Positions 11,643-23,900 of a stretch of DNA of 64,000 bases are shown here, piece by piece (the first letter of the stretch is position 1; every line of letters begins with the position of its first letter). Source of the DNA: Phytoseiulus persimilis (lineage: Eukaryota > Arthropoda > Arachnida > Mesostigmata > Phytoseiidae); NCBI GenBank assembly GCA_037576195.1, contig CM075103.1:19716001-19780000 (forward strand), in the 5' to 3' direction. The notes under the pieces were generated by a model that was given only the letters and a program-made list of their open reading frames with translations, ran no database searches and had not been told where the DNA came from. The position numbers were made by a program, and so were the translations under genes.

Positions 11643-12377
11643 TAGAGACGCCATATTACCGGACATTTTTTTCAAGAAAACCGGACATTGTCCGAACAAG
11701 ATATCACTGCCGAAACCGGACTTCAAACCGGACAATTCCAGATTCACAAATTTATATGACCAGGAAAGGCTCAAGCCTCGATATGTTTTCCTCATTCCAT
11801 GAAGCATCGATGAGTCCCAAGTACCAGGATGAGAAGTCAAAGTGAACTTCACTCTCTCTCCAAAGATGTGCAACGTCTGTTCATTTGAGCTCCAGATTCT
11901 TTATTCGAGATCTCCTCGAAGTTGGAGAATCTAGAGGGTCTTTGCTAGGAGTATTCCCCGACATGGTGTCTTCCCTTGGTGTCTCGACATGGTGGAGCTG
12001 ATTCTCCTGTTTTTTCTCTCTGGGGATGCGTCTTTGCATGGGAAGATCGCGTTCTGAGTCCACCAGGGGAAGATTCTCGCTCAGCTCGCGCAGTGGTGAG
12101 CCCGGCAACTTTTCCGTCAGTGTAAATCCGCTAGCCGACGAAACAGCGGCCTAAGCGCTCAATTGTCCGCGAGCTTGATGCGCTCTCATACAGTGAGTAC
12201 TCTCTAGAGCCAGACATTGGCTCCCGAAAAAGCTTGGAATCTAACTGGGTTTCCTTCGATTTCTCAACAATAGAAAACTATCTTCTTAAACCCCGAGATC
12301 TGGACATTTTTACCCGGAATCGCATAGACCGGACGTTCCGGACGGACAAGGACATGTCCGGTCATATGGCGTCTCTA
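11643..12377. mobile_element. Non-autonomous DNA transposon (MITE-like) with TA target duplication
   Basis: Terminal inverted repeats of 22 bp lie at 11645-11666 and 12354-12375, beginning GAGACGCCATAT and ending ACCGGACAT, with a single mismatch at position 13. Each end is flanked by TA, which suggests a TA target-site duplication as in Tc1/mariner-like elements. CCGGAC/GTCCGG motifs recur just inside both ends, like subterminal transposase-binding repeats. The 731-bp element carries no transposase-length reading frame. Superfamily is not assigned with confidence because the TIR sequence is not one I recognise. Confidence 0.7.
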
Positions 12378-14668
12378 AATATCAGTCAATGCGACGAGGT
12401 CATATCCTCCGAATGGATCTTTGGGACGCACTGCGGGGAGTCGGAATTTGAAGCATAAGGCAAGATCAGTCGGCCGTGGATGCTGTCGAACAAGAGCGGT
12501 CGATTCTCACGAGACCCATGGTGGGGACGTCGACTCTTCGCCTACTATTCGCGTTCAACACAAGAGGGCTGGAGAGTTTGCCAATCGTCGGAGTCCTTGA
12601 CGGACAGGAGCTGTCTCCACATCGTTCGAGAAAGCGAGGAGCTCGTATTGACTACACACGTGAATGATTCCTTGATCCTTACGAGCAGCGCCAAGCGCCA
12701 CGAAGTCATCCACGGAGCGTTTGATAGATCTCTCCGATCAAAGCTCTTGGATCGAGGAAATATTGTCTCGGCATCTGGGTGACCCGACGCCCGAAAGGAG
12801 AAGGGATTCCCCTCGATCAGCCCGTTTGTATGTCGAGGATTCTGCGCTGGTTAGGGCTTAGTAACTCCATTCTACGGCTGCACCGCTCGCGGTTGACCTC
12901 AAGCTCACAAAGCGAGCTAAAGGCGGAGAACAGACCATGACACCGAACCACGAGACTCGCGTCAATCGTTCTCCTTCGAATCCGACAGTTGCACACTGCG
13001 GAGCGATGGATAGAATTCCCAGCTACTTCCGAGCCACGATCGATCCCCTGAGTGACGAGAACGCTCACGATGCAAGGCCGAAACTTATTCACGCACGCCA
13101 TCACTCCCTCCGCGATATGGTCACGGAGGGCTGCGCAAGCATTCAACACATCCCGACAGCGGAGAGGATCCCCGAAACTCTCACGAAATGTCTGACGGCT
13201 GAAGAGTTCAGCCCATGCCACGATGAGCGCGATGCGTCGCGGAAGCTTCCATTGATGAAAAGCAAGTGGGGGGAGCTATGCTCATGACTATCGCTGTCGG
13301 TATCGTTCTCTACTCGATGGAATCCCAATCCTCTGTCAGATCTCGCTCGAGTGAGCTTCCTCGTGAAAATCATAGACCAAAAGTTGTAGCTCCCTGATCA
13401 ACAAGGAAACCAAGGACGGAGAGGCTTGGTAAGATACCACCGCAGATGAACCAAACATACGCGATGACGGTTGTTTCAGAGATGAAACCGTCAAGAAACG
13501 GCAGAACACATGGGACACGGGTCGGGCGATCCACAACTCCATTCCGAGCCTCAGACCATCGCTAGAGAGAGTTCGAGAACACGACCAGGTCTCCAGCGGC
13601 CTGGTCCACAGCTCTTATCTACGGTCAGGATCTAAGGGCAGGAATCCACAGGGAGAGAACGCTCGATCCTGGACAACGGAACAGATTCGAAATAGCCTCC
13701 AACGCGCGCAACGGGGGAATCTCATGGTTGGGGAGGCTTTTTCCAAGCTGTCGAGCCTCGGAAAGCTTTTGAATTTCAACCTCAGAACAATCGCTTGCCC
13801 GGTCCTTGCAAAGGGGATCCAAACGATTGGATCGATCAGCTGTGGAGTCGATATGGGATGTTCGTTGGAAAACTTCAGGTAGTTGACAAGGCTGTGGTGG
13901 AATTCTCCAGCAGCCATGAGGCGATCGCTCGCGAGAATGCCGACTTAAGGCCTGGAATATTTTACGTGAATGAATATTGTCGTCGCAGCAGTTTCCAGCT
14001 ATCTGTTACCTTCGGTTCCCAAGGCGAATGACGCGCGTAACAACCGCCGATGCCCTGACTCCCTGTAACGTAGCTGGCGTGACTCTCTCTAATCACTGAT
14101 CATGGGAGTGAAGGAGCGTCGACGACTCGTCACGATCGGCCGCCGTCACGTCTCGGTCGATATTGATTATCATCTCGATAACTCCCGTGTTCTCTCTGCC
14201 TGGTACAATGCGCTCGTCCGCGAGCATTTCAAAACAGCGCGCAATTTGATCGATCGCACCCGCCAGTCGACGTAATCACCTGATATCCATCAGGGAAGTC
14301 ACATCGATACTTTGAGCAGATGCATACATCGGAAGGAGTCATTTCTGTTCTGTCCGCCCTCTCGCTCGCTTAGGTGGTTTCTTGGCAAGCCGACTTCTGA
14401 CAGCAACACCGCTGTGGTGAGGCATTAGCATACAGATTCAAAGCGGGGATCCATCACACTTGTTAACAGCTTTCTATTCGTCTTATTCGACGTTCAGAGT
14501 GTCGATGCCGCCGGTTTCTCCCAGCCTTGCCCTCAGCGTCCGGGATTCTTCTGTTCTGGAACCCTGGCCCAGGATGTCTGTCGTCAAAGACACCGACGAT
14601 TCCGTTTGGTTCGATGCGGAAAGAAACGAAACTTATGGTTGGTAACTAACTCAGCCGATACAGCACCT

Positions 14669-14679
14669 GGGGGGGGGGG
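14669..14679. repeat. G homopolymer run
   Basis: Eleven consecutive G on the plus strand. Confidence 0.9.
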
Positions 14680-16042
14680 TCGAAATAGCTCGACTGTCCC
14701 TATTGAGCCCCAATAGATTCTGCGGCACTTGGAGCCCGGTTCTGCGGTCAACGACTCGAAAACGGAGCTTTCTCCGAGCCTCGATTTTGTCAATCCAAGA
14801 GTTTTTCGTTTCATAGCGAGCGACGGTCGGATGTTACAATCTACTGGAAATATGACATAGTTCGCTTCAAGTGGCGCAACACCCTTTGGCCACTCGCATC
14901 AGCCGAACCAAACATGGAATGGGTTCAGTGGCATATCCGCTGTCCATCGAGAAGTCCGTATAGTGTCGTCCATCCGCCCGGCGCAACATTTCAGACATCA
15001 GGGTGTCTTCTACCGATGCGGCGGTCCGAGCGTTTCCTGACGTTTGTTCCATCTTCTGATGGACAAGGTCAATCTTGTTCGCAGCTCAATCACACAACGC
15101 GTTTCAACATGAGCGACGTCAGCGTTGCGATCAAAAATTTTGGTCGCGGTGTCAATTTCCTGTCACACTGAACTATCTTTTGTCGCGTAGTATTCTTGCC
15201 GATGGATGATTCAGGGCGATGGGTCGTGTTGGGTTTCGTGGCATTGGGGAGCGCAGGGAGCCTCAAACTTAGCAGCGGTCTCGATTGGATGGACGGAAAA
15301 GCCCATAGAAGAGCATGGAGAACATCTCCGAGAAGGCTCAGTGCGTTCGGAGATCCCCTCAAAATTTCTCTAGGGTGATCCAAACTTCTGGCACTTTGTC
15401 GGAGGAACCGCTTCCGGAGATACTTTCACCGAACCAGTTGCGCCAGCAGCTCCTTACAGCCCGCTGTACTGCCCGTCATTCTCCCCGAGCTTCGATTGGC
15501 GACAATCATGAAATGAGCTCGCTACGGAGTCGCAGCCAAGGTATTGTAGGATGTCAGAATGATTCAGTTGGAGTTCATGTTATCAGTTATCCCCATGTCG
15601 GGGTGATGACCTCCTTGAAACTCGCAACTGATCAAATATCGGCATCGTGAGATGATTCTTGAAAATGAAGGAAGCCATGGCGAGCTGAGAATTCTGTCGG
15701 CCGTATTCCTTGGACCTCATGATTCAGAGCTGGACTGAGTCGCAAACCAAGCAGAAATATAAGTTTGATCTGTTCTGTTTTTTGTTCTCCTCAACGCGGA
15801 GCGTGGGATGTTCAATAGAACATTGAGTTATCTGAATCCGGGTCATGAAGTCGCGAGCCTGCCCGAACTGGGATCGCGGAGATTCCACCTAGCTGTTGGA
15901 GCTCCCAGCGGCCCTCCAATCAACGAGAAACGGGCCACGGAAGAAGAACATTATCAGATCAAGGCATTCATGGACGAATCCGCTTCGTATACATCGTAAC
16001 AGTTCATTATGCGGTCGGTAGTCCGCTGTTCCTTTCCATCCT

Positions 16043-16085
16043 GTCAACTGATGAAGATGATGTTGTTTTTGTTGTTGTTGATGAT
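16043..16085. repeat. GAT/GTT trinucleotide microsatellite
   Basis: Imperfect GAT and GTT triplets (GATGATGTTG ... GTTGTTGATGATG) about 120-160 bp upstream of the cuticle gene TATA box. Confidence 0.7.
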
Positions 16086-16204
16086 GAAATTCTGTTCATC
16101 TTCATACTAAAAGCTATTTCCTTGGATTCTTCTGACCCGGCGAGGAGTTGTCAACCACGAGGAGAGGGCGCACCGATCCACAGGAGTGGCATGCTCAAAA
16201 CGGA

Positions 16205-16211
16205 TATAAAA
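16205..16211 (+). promoter_or_regulatory. TATA box of the cuticle protein gene
   Basis: TATAAAA in the context GGATATAAAAGAG. A TCATAC-type initiator-like sequence lies about 30 bp downstream (around 16237). Strong TATA boxes are usual for arthropod cuticle genes. The coding start is about 300 bp downstream, so the 5' leader may contain a small intron. Confidence 0.55.
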
Positions 16212-16506
16212 GAGCTGTTCCCTGACAACAAACGATCATACCAGTGCTCAAGATTCATCCCAGGTCAACAGAAATGGTACAAGTTGTCCTCTCGTCCGTT
16301 CTCTACCCAGTATCGCTATGTGTTCGGTTGTTCCGTCAGAGTGCCTCGTACCTTTGGACATAGCCCTGCCTGCAACCTAAAGGATTGCGAGATTTCGGTG
16401 TGATTGCAGTTTTCTCTCTAGCTGTCTTGTGCGAAAAGACTCAAATCTGTGTGCGACAAGACAGTGGGTTTGGGGCGGCCTCTCCTAGGCGATTTCGCTC
16501 AACTCG

Positions 16507-18044
16507 ATGTACTTTGCCTTCCAGCGCGCTTTCATCATCGTTGCGACAGCTGTCGGAGTTGCTTTCGCAGGCTACGGCACACCTGCGGGCAAAGATGACT
16601 ACGACGAGGAGTCCTACACCAAAGGCGCCATCGTCAACAACAACGCTGTGAACAACGCGGCTTACCAACCGAGTTACGGCTCCGCAAACCCCAAGCCAAC
16701 CTACCCCTCTTCGTACGACTCCTCCGATCGAGTAAAATCCACGCAAACTAACGGATACCAAGCTCCAGCTCAAACCTATGCTCCAACTCGAGCCTACGCT
16801 CCAGCTCAAAGCTACGCACCCGTCGCTCCCCAAACCTACTCGAACGACGACGACGACAACAACAACAACGCTGTGAAACCCTCAGCTTACGGGAGATCTC
16901 AACCAACCTCGTACGGATCCAACGGACGTTCCTCGGCACGCATTGCCTACGGTCCGACGCAGTCCTACGAGCCCGCTCAGACCATCGAGCCTTATTCCTT
17001 CGCGTACACCGCTGAAGATGGCGATGGTTCTCACTCGCACAGCGCGAGTTCCGACGCTCAAGGTCGGGTTTCTGGCGAATACACGATCCAGCTGGCTGAC
17101 GGACGGAACCGAGTCGTCAAGTGAGTTTTACGGAAATATCGATGGAGTTGCATGAAATAATTGCAACAACTCGAAGGTTGGCAGGACAAAGAATGCCGCC
17201 AGGGGGATGAGTTTAGGTGCAGGGAATATATTTGGAAACAAAGGAGAATGCCGGAACCAGGAAATGTGAGCGGAGAGAGAAGGAATGCCTAACGGGACTG
17301 GTAATAAGTCTGGGAAACCCTAAGCATGCTCCGACGGTTCGAGGAAACTCCATCGTACAAAAGCTTTCCGTAACCGTTCAGTCCGGGATGATCAGGTTCA
17401 ACCTTGTTTTTCTCGATTCCAGGTACACGGCGGATGAGCGTGGATACCGTGCCGACATCGTCACGAATGAGCTTGGAACCGAATCGAAAAACCCAGCCGA
17501 TGTCACCATTCAGTCTTCTGCTCTGACTGGTGAACAAGCCGCTGTTCAATACACACAGCAGTACCAGCGGCAGATTCAATCCGCCAACTACGCTTTCAAG
17601 GGAGCCGCTCGTCAGACCCAGCCGGCGTACACCCCACCTGCTTACACCCCACCTGCATACACTGCACCGGCTCCAACCGCTGCTCGTTTGACCGCGCCGG
17701 CTCCGACCGCTGCTCGTTTGACTGCGCCGGCTCCGATCGCCGCTCGTTTGACTGCGCCGGCTCCGATCGCCGCTCGTTTGACTGCGCCGGCTCCGATCGC
17801 CGCTCGTTTGACTGCGCCTACCCCTCGCGTTGCAGCACCCGCCTACGCCCCCGTAGGCCCTGTCTCTGGACGCCTCAGCACGCCTACCACAGAGTCGACT
17901 TACCAAGGGGACCACAACGCCGGATACAACGACGCAACGGCTGCCGTTGATTCGGCTCTCTTGCGACCGGCTGTCGAGCAAGTTCCGCAGCGGACGATCT
18001 CTGACGGTGGCGTCAAACGTCGCAACAAGCCTTCTTACGGTTGA
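16507..18044 (+). CDS. RR-family cuticle protein with chitin-binding domain and Ala/Pro repeats
   Basis: Secreted structural protein of the exoskeleton. Two exons, 16507-17120 and 17423-18044, join across a split Lys codon to give 411 residues. The start has a clear signal peptide (MYFAFQRAFIIVATAVGVAFA, with cleavage likely before GYG). Residues about 24-150 are low-complexity, rich in Tyr, Pro, Ala, Asn and Asp, with YAP/SYAP motifs. The Rebers-Riddiford chitin-binding domain spans about residues 160-220, from IEPYSFAYTAEDG through SGEYTIQLADGR to YTADERGYRADIVTNE. It is interrupted by the intron, as in many cuticle genes. A five-copy decapeptide repeat (LTAPAPIAAR type) follows, and the tail ends in basic residues. 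The RR subtype is not assigned. A TATA box lies upstream and an AATAAA about 340 bp downstream. Confidence 0.95.
17665..17815 (+). repeat. Five-copy 30-bp in-frame tandem repeat in the cuticle gene
   Basis: Units of 30 bp encode variants of TAPAP(T/I)AARL. Copies 3 to 5 are virtually identical at the DNA level, while the first two differ at a few positions. This suggests recent expansion or gene conversion. Confidence 0.9.
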
Positions 18045-18381
18045 GTAAGACGTTGAGAAGCTGTATAGCAGAATATGATTCCATGTTTGTTCCTCAGGAT
18101 TCTGAAGCGACAGGAGGAAGAAAGCTCTAATATAATTCAAAGAAACTAGGTAGCCAAAGCAGCCCAGCGTCCTCGGTGAGAGCCACAGCAACGATGCGCG
18201 TAGCTCGAATCGGTATTCCTCATGCTGTAGATATACATCATCTGATCTACTTCCTCCCTTTCCTAATTCGGTTTTGGAACTTGCTCACCGATCGAGCCCT
18301 CCCTACTCTTCCGATTGTCGGCGTTCAAAGCAGTATTCGCGCCCCTTGCAGGGCTCTGTCCAAGAAACTAGTTCTGAGTTT

Positions 18382-18387
18382 AATAAA
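18382..18387 (+). terminator. Probable AATAAA polyadenylation signal of the cuticle gene
   Basis: AATAAA about 340 bp after the cuticle stop codon; the nearest canonical hexamer downstream. Confidence 0.45.
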
Positions 18388-20082
18388 AGTTTCCAGTTCC
18401 GAAAAGAGAATCTTCACTCGAACGTTCGTCATCTCGCGCGTCAGGCAGCGAGCTTTCAATATGGTGAAAGCCTGAAAATGGAGTTTATCTGGCTCAGAAT
18501 TTTTTCCGGACCTAATGACCTAAACCCGAAGTATCGGACTCGACCGCTTCACCAGCTTGGAACATGTTATCATTTTTTCAGAGACGTGGAAATATCAGCA
18601 GAACATCTTGAACGCGATCTGGGCGAGGTATCGCAAGGAAGACTTAGTTCAGCTGAAATCCAAGTTTGCAAGGCTGCCTGTGGAGAGCAGATCGCTGTCG
18701 GAAGTCGACATAGTATTACTCGATGATCCAGCGGCGTCGCGATTCAGGGCTCCCGATCTTGGTCCGATTTCTCCTTCTTCGATGCCAGAAACGGTCCATC
18801 GTGAAGTGACCGGAATCGTTGCGGGACAACGTTGTTTCGATGAATCGAAAACATTTTTTGAGATCAGTTTTCATTTGTGGGGACCCATGAGCCGAATTTC
18901 CTGATCCTGTCCGCCATGATGGAATCGCAGCTGCTCGCCCTCCCCTCGTCGTCGGACCCCATCGTTTTCTTCTTTTGCATAGGTTGCTACTACGAAAATC
19001 CATACAGAGAGATCTGATATCCCTTCGAGCTAGTCCCAGATCTCACTCGCTCCCGTGGTCACCATCCCAGCTGAGATCGAGTTTCCATCAACAAACAAGA
19101 GTTTCAGAGGGCCCCTGATCGATTCGTATGAAATCGAATAGACCTAGTAACTTTGTACCTCTCCAGGTTATCCTCCTTTCCCGAACCCCTCCGTCAACTC
19201 GCTGTCCTCTCGGGAGATCGAATATGTGTCCGCTGTTTTTCCAGGTTTCTCGAATCTTCGTGTGTCACAGCTCCACTCGCTCTGAGCTCTAGCATTGCGC
19301 TCGTATACTCGGCTCTGGAGATTCGTTATTCCAATCATCTGCAAGATCATCTTAGACCGCTTCGGGAGATGCCCGGCGCGGCCCTCCGTCCAGAATCTCA
19401 TTCGTTGAGCCGGTGGTCCCAGTGCCCAACCGCAGCTTCCCTTCGCGCTTATTCTGGGCGCTTCCTTCTCTGGTTCCTCGTTAACATCACTGAATCTCGG
19501 ATCATATGATATCAGAAATCATATTACTTTCCACTGTATTTCCGCAGTCCGGAATCTGCTGAAGAACGTTGGTGACTCTGCATGTCTGAGTAATTCGTTC
19601 CCTAGTTCTTCCCGTTCCTCCCTAATCTCCGAAGATTTTCGTTTCTTTACAGAGCTTGATTCCCGGTATTGATATCCCGATCCCTATGCGGTATCCCTCC
19701 CCCTCGTTTTCCTCATCCGAAGTCAGTTTCCGTATCATTTTCCTCGGAAAGGAACATCGCTGATACCTTTCGGTCGGGAACTGTTGCAAGCTTGGCTCAG
19801 AGCTTCGATATCATCCCCAACAGGTATTTCATATGTTGCCACTCCATTGAGACAAGGCAAACATCTCCCGCGATTATCACTCCTGGTATAGTTTCATACT
19901 TATCCTCGCTTCAATTTTTTTGAGTGTCTTCTTCGTTGTCTCAACTTCAATGCCCTCCTTCGAGCCATTTCTCCAGAACCGCGATAAATATCATTCTGTG
20001 ATTGGAGACGGGACAGTACCAACCACGAGAACCGTAAACCGTAGTACACGAAAATAGTCAGCTTTCAGATTACGGTAAAGGT

Positions 20083-20088
20083 TTTATT
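20083..20088 (-). terminator. Possible polyadenylation signal of srGAP
   Basis: TTTATT on the plus strand reads AATAAA on the minus strand, about 890 bp after the srGAP stop. A nearer CATAAA variant at about 20127 is an alternative. Confidence 0.25.
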
Positions 20089-20972
20089 CCGTCGAAAATG
20101 AACGATGGAGCTATTCACAATTATCTTTTATGTATAGAATGATTCTCCACAAAAGTATGCATATATTTCTCGAAAATATGGTAGTTTCCGAAGTCCAAAA
20201 CTACTTTGATTTTTTCAGTAGAAGCCGTCGCAGAGGTTCGGCGTCGAGTTCTCGCAGTCATTTCCCGAGATTTCACTTGTTTTCGCTGCTCTATGGTCTT
20301 TATGTACGGAAATTTGCAGAGGAATTTACATGCTTGCCACCGGAGAACACGTATTGCGCGGCATACAGTAATCGAATCCACACAAACTGTCATCGATCGC
20401 CGTCAGATTGCGAGCGCATTCCGAAAAATAAGTGGCAGCATGATTCTTTGGCTTTCTTGATGAGCCCGCTGACGGCGACGATGAAGTGGAGGCCAAGAAT
20501 TCATCCGACCCTAGAATCCCTCAATCCGGATTCGATGGATATGGGATAACGACCCCATTCCGCACTCGAAAATCGATGTCTTGCCATAAGGCCTTCGATC
20601 CACAAAATAATACACCAGTATGCAGCGCAGTACGGCTTTCTGGAGAGAATTACAAAAAATTCCTACGAAAAAGCGGCAGAAGACGAGGCCTCCTCGAAGG
20701 ATTGTCGGCTGAGTATCCTTTCTCGGCAGAAAGGGCGCAATCCCCACTATCTATACTTGGATCTATGCTGGAGCCCGCTCCAGCTTGAAAGAGCTCGTGG
20801 CCTCCCCAAAGGCCTCCAGATGACTCCATCAGCCTGAATTTCATACTGTTTCGCACTCCCTCCTATTTCCTCTCCCTGGGTCTCGGCGTCTCCTTCGTTT
20901 CATTTGAACTGCGGTGAAATACTTCTGACGATACCATATATTAGACGATCTCTATCCTCGGCTTCAACGATC

Positions 20973-23900
20973 TCAGCACGAGGTCTGCCTGTACTCTCGG
21001 ACGATCAAGTCGTTGTCCAGCGACGATACTTCCTTCAGGATCTCCTGCGTTTTGGGGGGAGTCGTGCGGGGTGAAACCGGAGGATGTTTCCGACTGTTGA
21101 GCTTCAGCAGAGTAACCGGTTTCGCTTTCAAGGCCGGCCTCGGACTCAGCGGCGGTCCCTGGGTTCTGTCAGGTTCGGAGAACATTCGTTTGAGCTTTTG
21201 AACGGAAGGCGACTGGCCGGTTATCGAGAGGATCGGAGACACGCTCCCACAGGAGCTGCGTCGCACCGGATTCCCACTCGAGAGATTGTTGTGCAAGGTT
21301 GAGTGGGGCGAAGTTGACGCCGATGTCGATCCCTTCAACACGACGACGTGAGTGGGGTTGCGGACGGTCGGTCTGCGAAACAAGAGTATTTGATTAAAAA
21401 CAATCGTCGATGAGCGATGATCGGGAGTTTCGAGGCAATTCCGCGTCCTGAGTTGACGCGGAGGAGTTCAAAAATCATGTTCTGCCAGGTTCCTCACCTA
21501 GGCGAGCCTTTGCGCATGGTGCATTGGTTTGTCATAGCGAAACGTTCCGCGGTGCTGAGGTTCTGCGAACGCGATTCCGTTGTCAAGAGATTTGTATTTG
21601 TGGGTTTGTCGATGAAAACAGCATCTGGACTTTGCTTCGGTGCAATGTGATCCAGCTCGTCCTCTCCTCCCGATGAACCTCCGGATGCCGGCGGAAGATC
21701 CTGAACGAGGTCCGGTGCGTCTTTCTTCAGAGCTTTCACCACAACGGGCGTATCAGCCGCGACTGGCTGCTCCGCGATGACCTCAGGATCCGAGCTCGGA
21801 TCATTTGAAGAGTTAAGGTTGTTTATGACATCGTTCAGAGCATCCGAGAGGTCCTTCGCCAAGTTGGCACTCGATTCGAAGTCGCCGTGTATTGCTCTCC
21901 TCTGGGGTGCCGCGGCCGGTTGTCTGTGACCCCGGAGAGGGCTTTGGCGACGAAGACGTGAAATGGCACCTGCGAGGACTCGAGTTCAGCAAAGCTACTC
22001 CGACTGATCGCATCATCCATGCAATCCCGAAGCCGAGAGCTCTATATTAGCAAGATCTTTCATTAAGGAAGTTACCTGTGAGGGGAGAGCCTTCTTCGAG
22101 TGAGGACGAAGTGGATGAGGACGAATCGCCTGTCGCATCACCTACGCTTGCCGTAGCTCTCAATCTCCTCCTCAAGGACATCGTAGCAGAGCCATTGTGT
22201 CCAGGAGAACGATCTCCTGAAGATTTAGAAAGCTCGCATCAGTGTTAATCGGAAGCGGCATTGATTTTAGTTTTCTCAGCTAAGCAAAACGATCGGAAAA
22301 TGACCCCTATCACGCGATTTTTCTTGCTAAGCACAAAGCAGCCCCAACGATATCATCTCCCAAATGTGGGCAAATCACGAAAGAATCCTGATTCGGACGC
22401 CCGTGATCAGAATCAACTTTGACACCGCAGCAGAGTCCCGGGAGCTGGGAGGCGACTTTATGCCTCTCCCTACACGAACGAGCCACGAATTGCAAAATGA
22501 AACGAGAAAGAATTTCGGAAGCTATCACGGAGGGGATTTTTCCGTTCAACTCCAGATCCCGTTCCCGAGGTCGCGCTGGAGTTGAAACCAGCCTTAGCGT
22601 CCAGCTGACGGGAAAGTTAGACATCAGGCAATGCCGAACGATTCGTAAAGGTGAGCCATTGGTCCTTGAAGGTAGATTCATCGATATTTTGCTCGGATCA
22701 GCCCGACAAGGTCTATAACGGGACAATGGACTTGGGTATCATGCCCTGACTTGAACCTCGTCTCATCTTTAGTTTATTGCGAGGTTGATTTCGAGGTATT
22801 CCTAGACAGGGTGCATGCATATATTTCGGGAGCAGATTCAGGGATGGCCACGGAAAATAATATATTAGCGCAGTTTTTCCTCAGACGCCGTCACTGAGGA
22901 GCATTGCTTTTTCAACGGAAAGGTGAGAGAAATTAATGAATAACTTTATTTGCTTCCTTTTTCCGTGATTTCGGCACGATCGGTCAAGACCTTCCACCGA
23001 GCTTTCTCCGACTAGCGAAATTCCAACGAGGTCGACGAAAACTTTTCACTCTATATACAATTGAAAGGTTTCGAACTAGATTCTTCGAAATTCTATCGCG
23101 ATAGAGAACAAAACTTGAGTATTTTTCCTAGAAGACAAGTTCTCAAGCATTATACAGCGCAGATCTGGAACGATTGCTTGGATACATGAGGCTATGGAAG
23201 TTGTTCTCTCCCATGCTAAACCCTGTTCTTCAGAGTCTACATGGTGGAGTTTCCCGACTGACAGAAACGATTTTTTTCGACACAGAGTCTACCGAGGAAC
23301 TCTTCGTACCGGTCGAGCTAGGGCTCAGAGATCTCCTCCGAAATCGAGGCTCGGCGTTGAGTGACGACAGACTGCCATCGGGTGAATTCGCTGACTTCGT
23401 CGATGTCGTGGAGTTGGGCTCCCGCTGCGACGACGGCGAGCCGAGGCTGTCCGAGGAGGAGGATGTTTTGTCTCTCTGAGAACCGTCACGATTTTCGTCT
23501 CTGAGAGAGAAGAGGATCGTTGGAATGCTGTCGAAACTTTTTCCAATATCTCCTTCCCGCAGGAGAATATCACGACCAACTGATCGACCCCATTCACCTG
23601 ATGTTGAGCATGATGTATTTATCTGGCACAAGACCCTGTTGCCCCCTCAATGAGCCTTTCCACCAATCAGCCGAAAGATGTTCTGTCAGATGGATGACGT
23701 CGCCTCTCTTGAACGACAGCTCTCGCTGGTGACGTGCTGTGAAGTCGTACTGCGCTACAACCTCAAGAACATCGTCCTCTGCAATAGCGGAGCAAGTTTT
23801 AGACTCGAAGGAGCCCAAACGGAAGCCGCTCTGATATTCTGAAATGGTTGGCTCGCCAGGCACAGCTCGATTCAGGACTGTTGGAGATGTGAACTTTGCG

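Larger units (their letters stand above)
10415..16204. other. Gene-poor interval between Orai and the cuticle gene
   Basis: Holds the TIR element at 11643-12377 and a run of eleven G at 14669-14679. A short hairpin lies at about 10625-10645 (AAGCATTCCG paired with CGGGATGCTT). Minus-strand frames between 12817 and 13917 are open but of chance length and show no domain. No other gene was recognised. Confidence 0.4.
18045..20972. other. Interval between the convergent cuticle and srGAP genes
   Basis: Contains a probable polyadenylation signal for each convergent gene. A plus-strand frame ending near 20788 (about 115 codons, acidic start then basic) has no recognised domain. Nothing else could be supported. 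Confidence 0.4.

Noticed and set aside
12817..13917. Cluster of minus-strand frames considered as a second gustatory receptor
   Set aside because: No terminal TY-hydrophobic-QF motif and no consistent splice phases. Lengths are compatible with chance.
17289..18191. 300-codon minus-strand open frame
   Set aside because: Antisense shadow of the repeated cuticle exon; its repeats mirror the 30-bp units.
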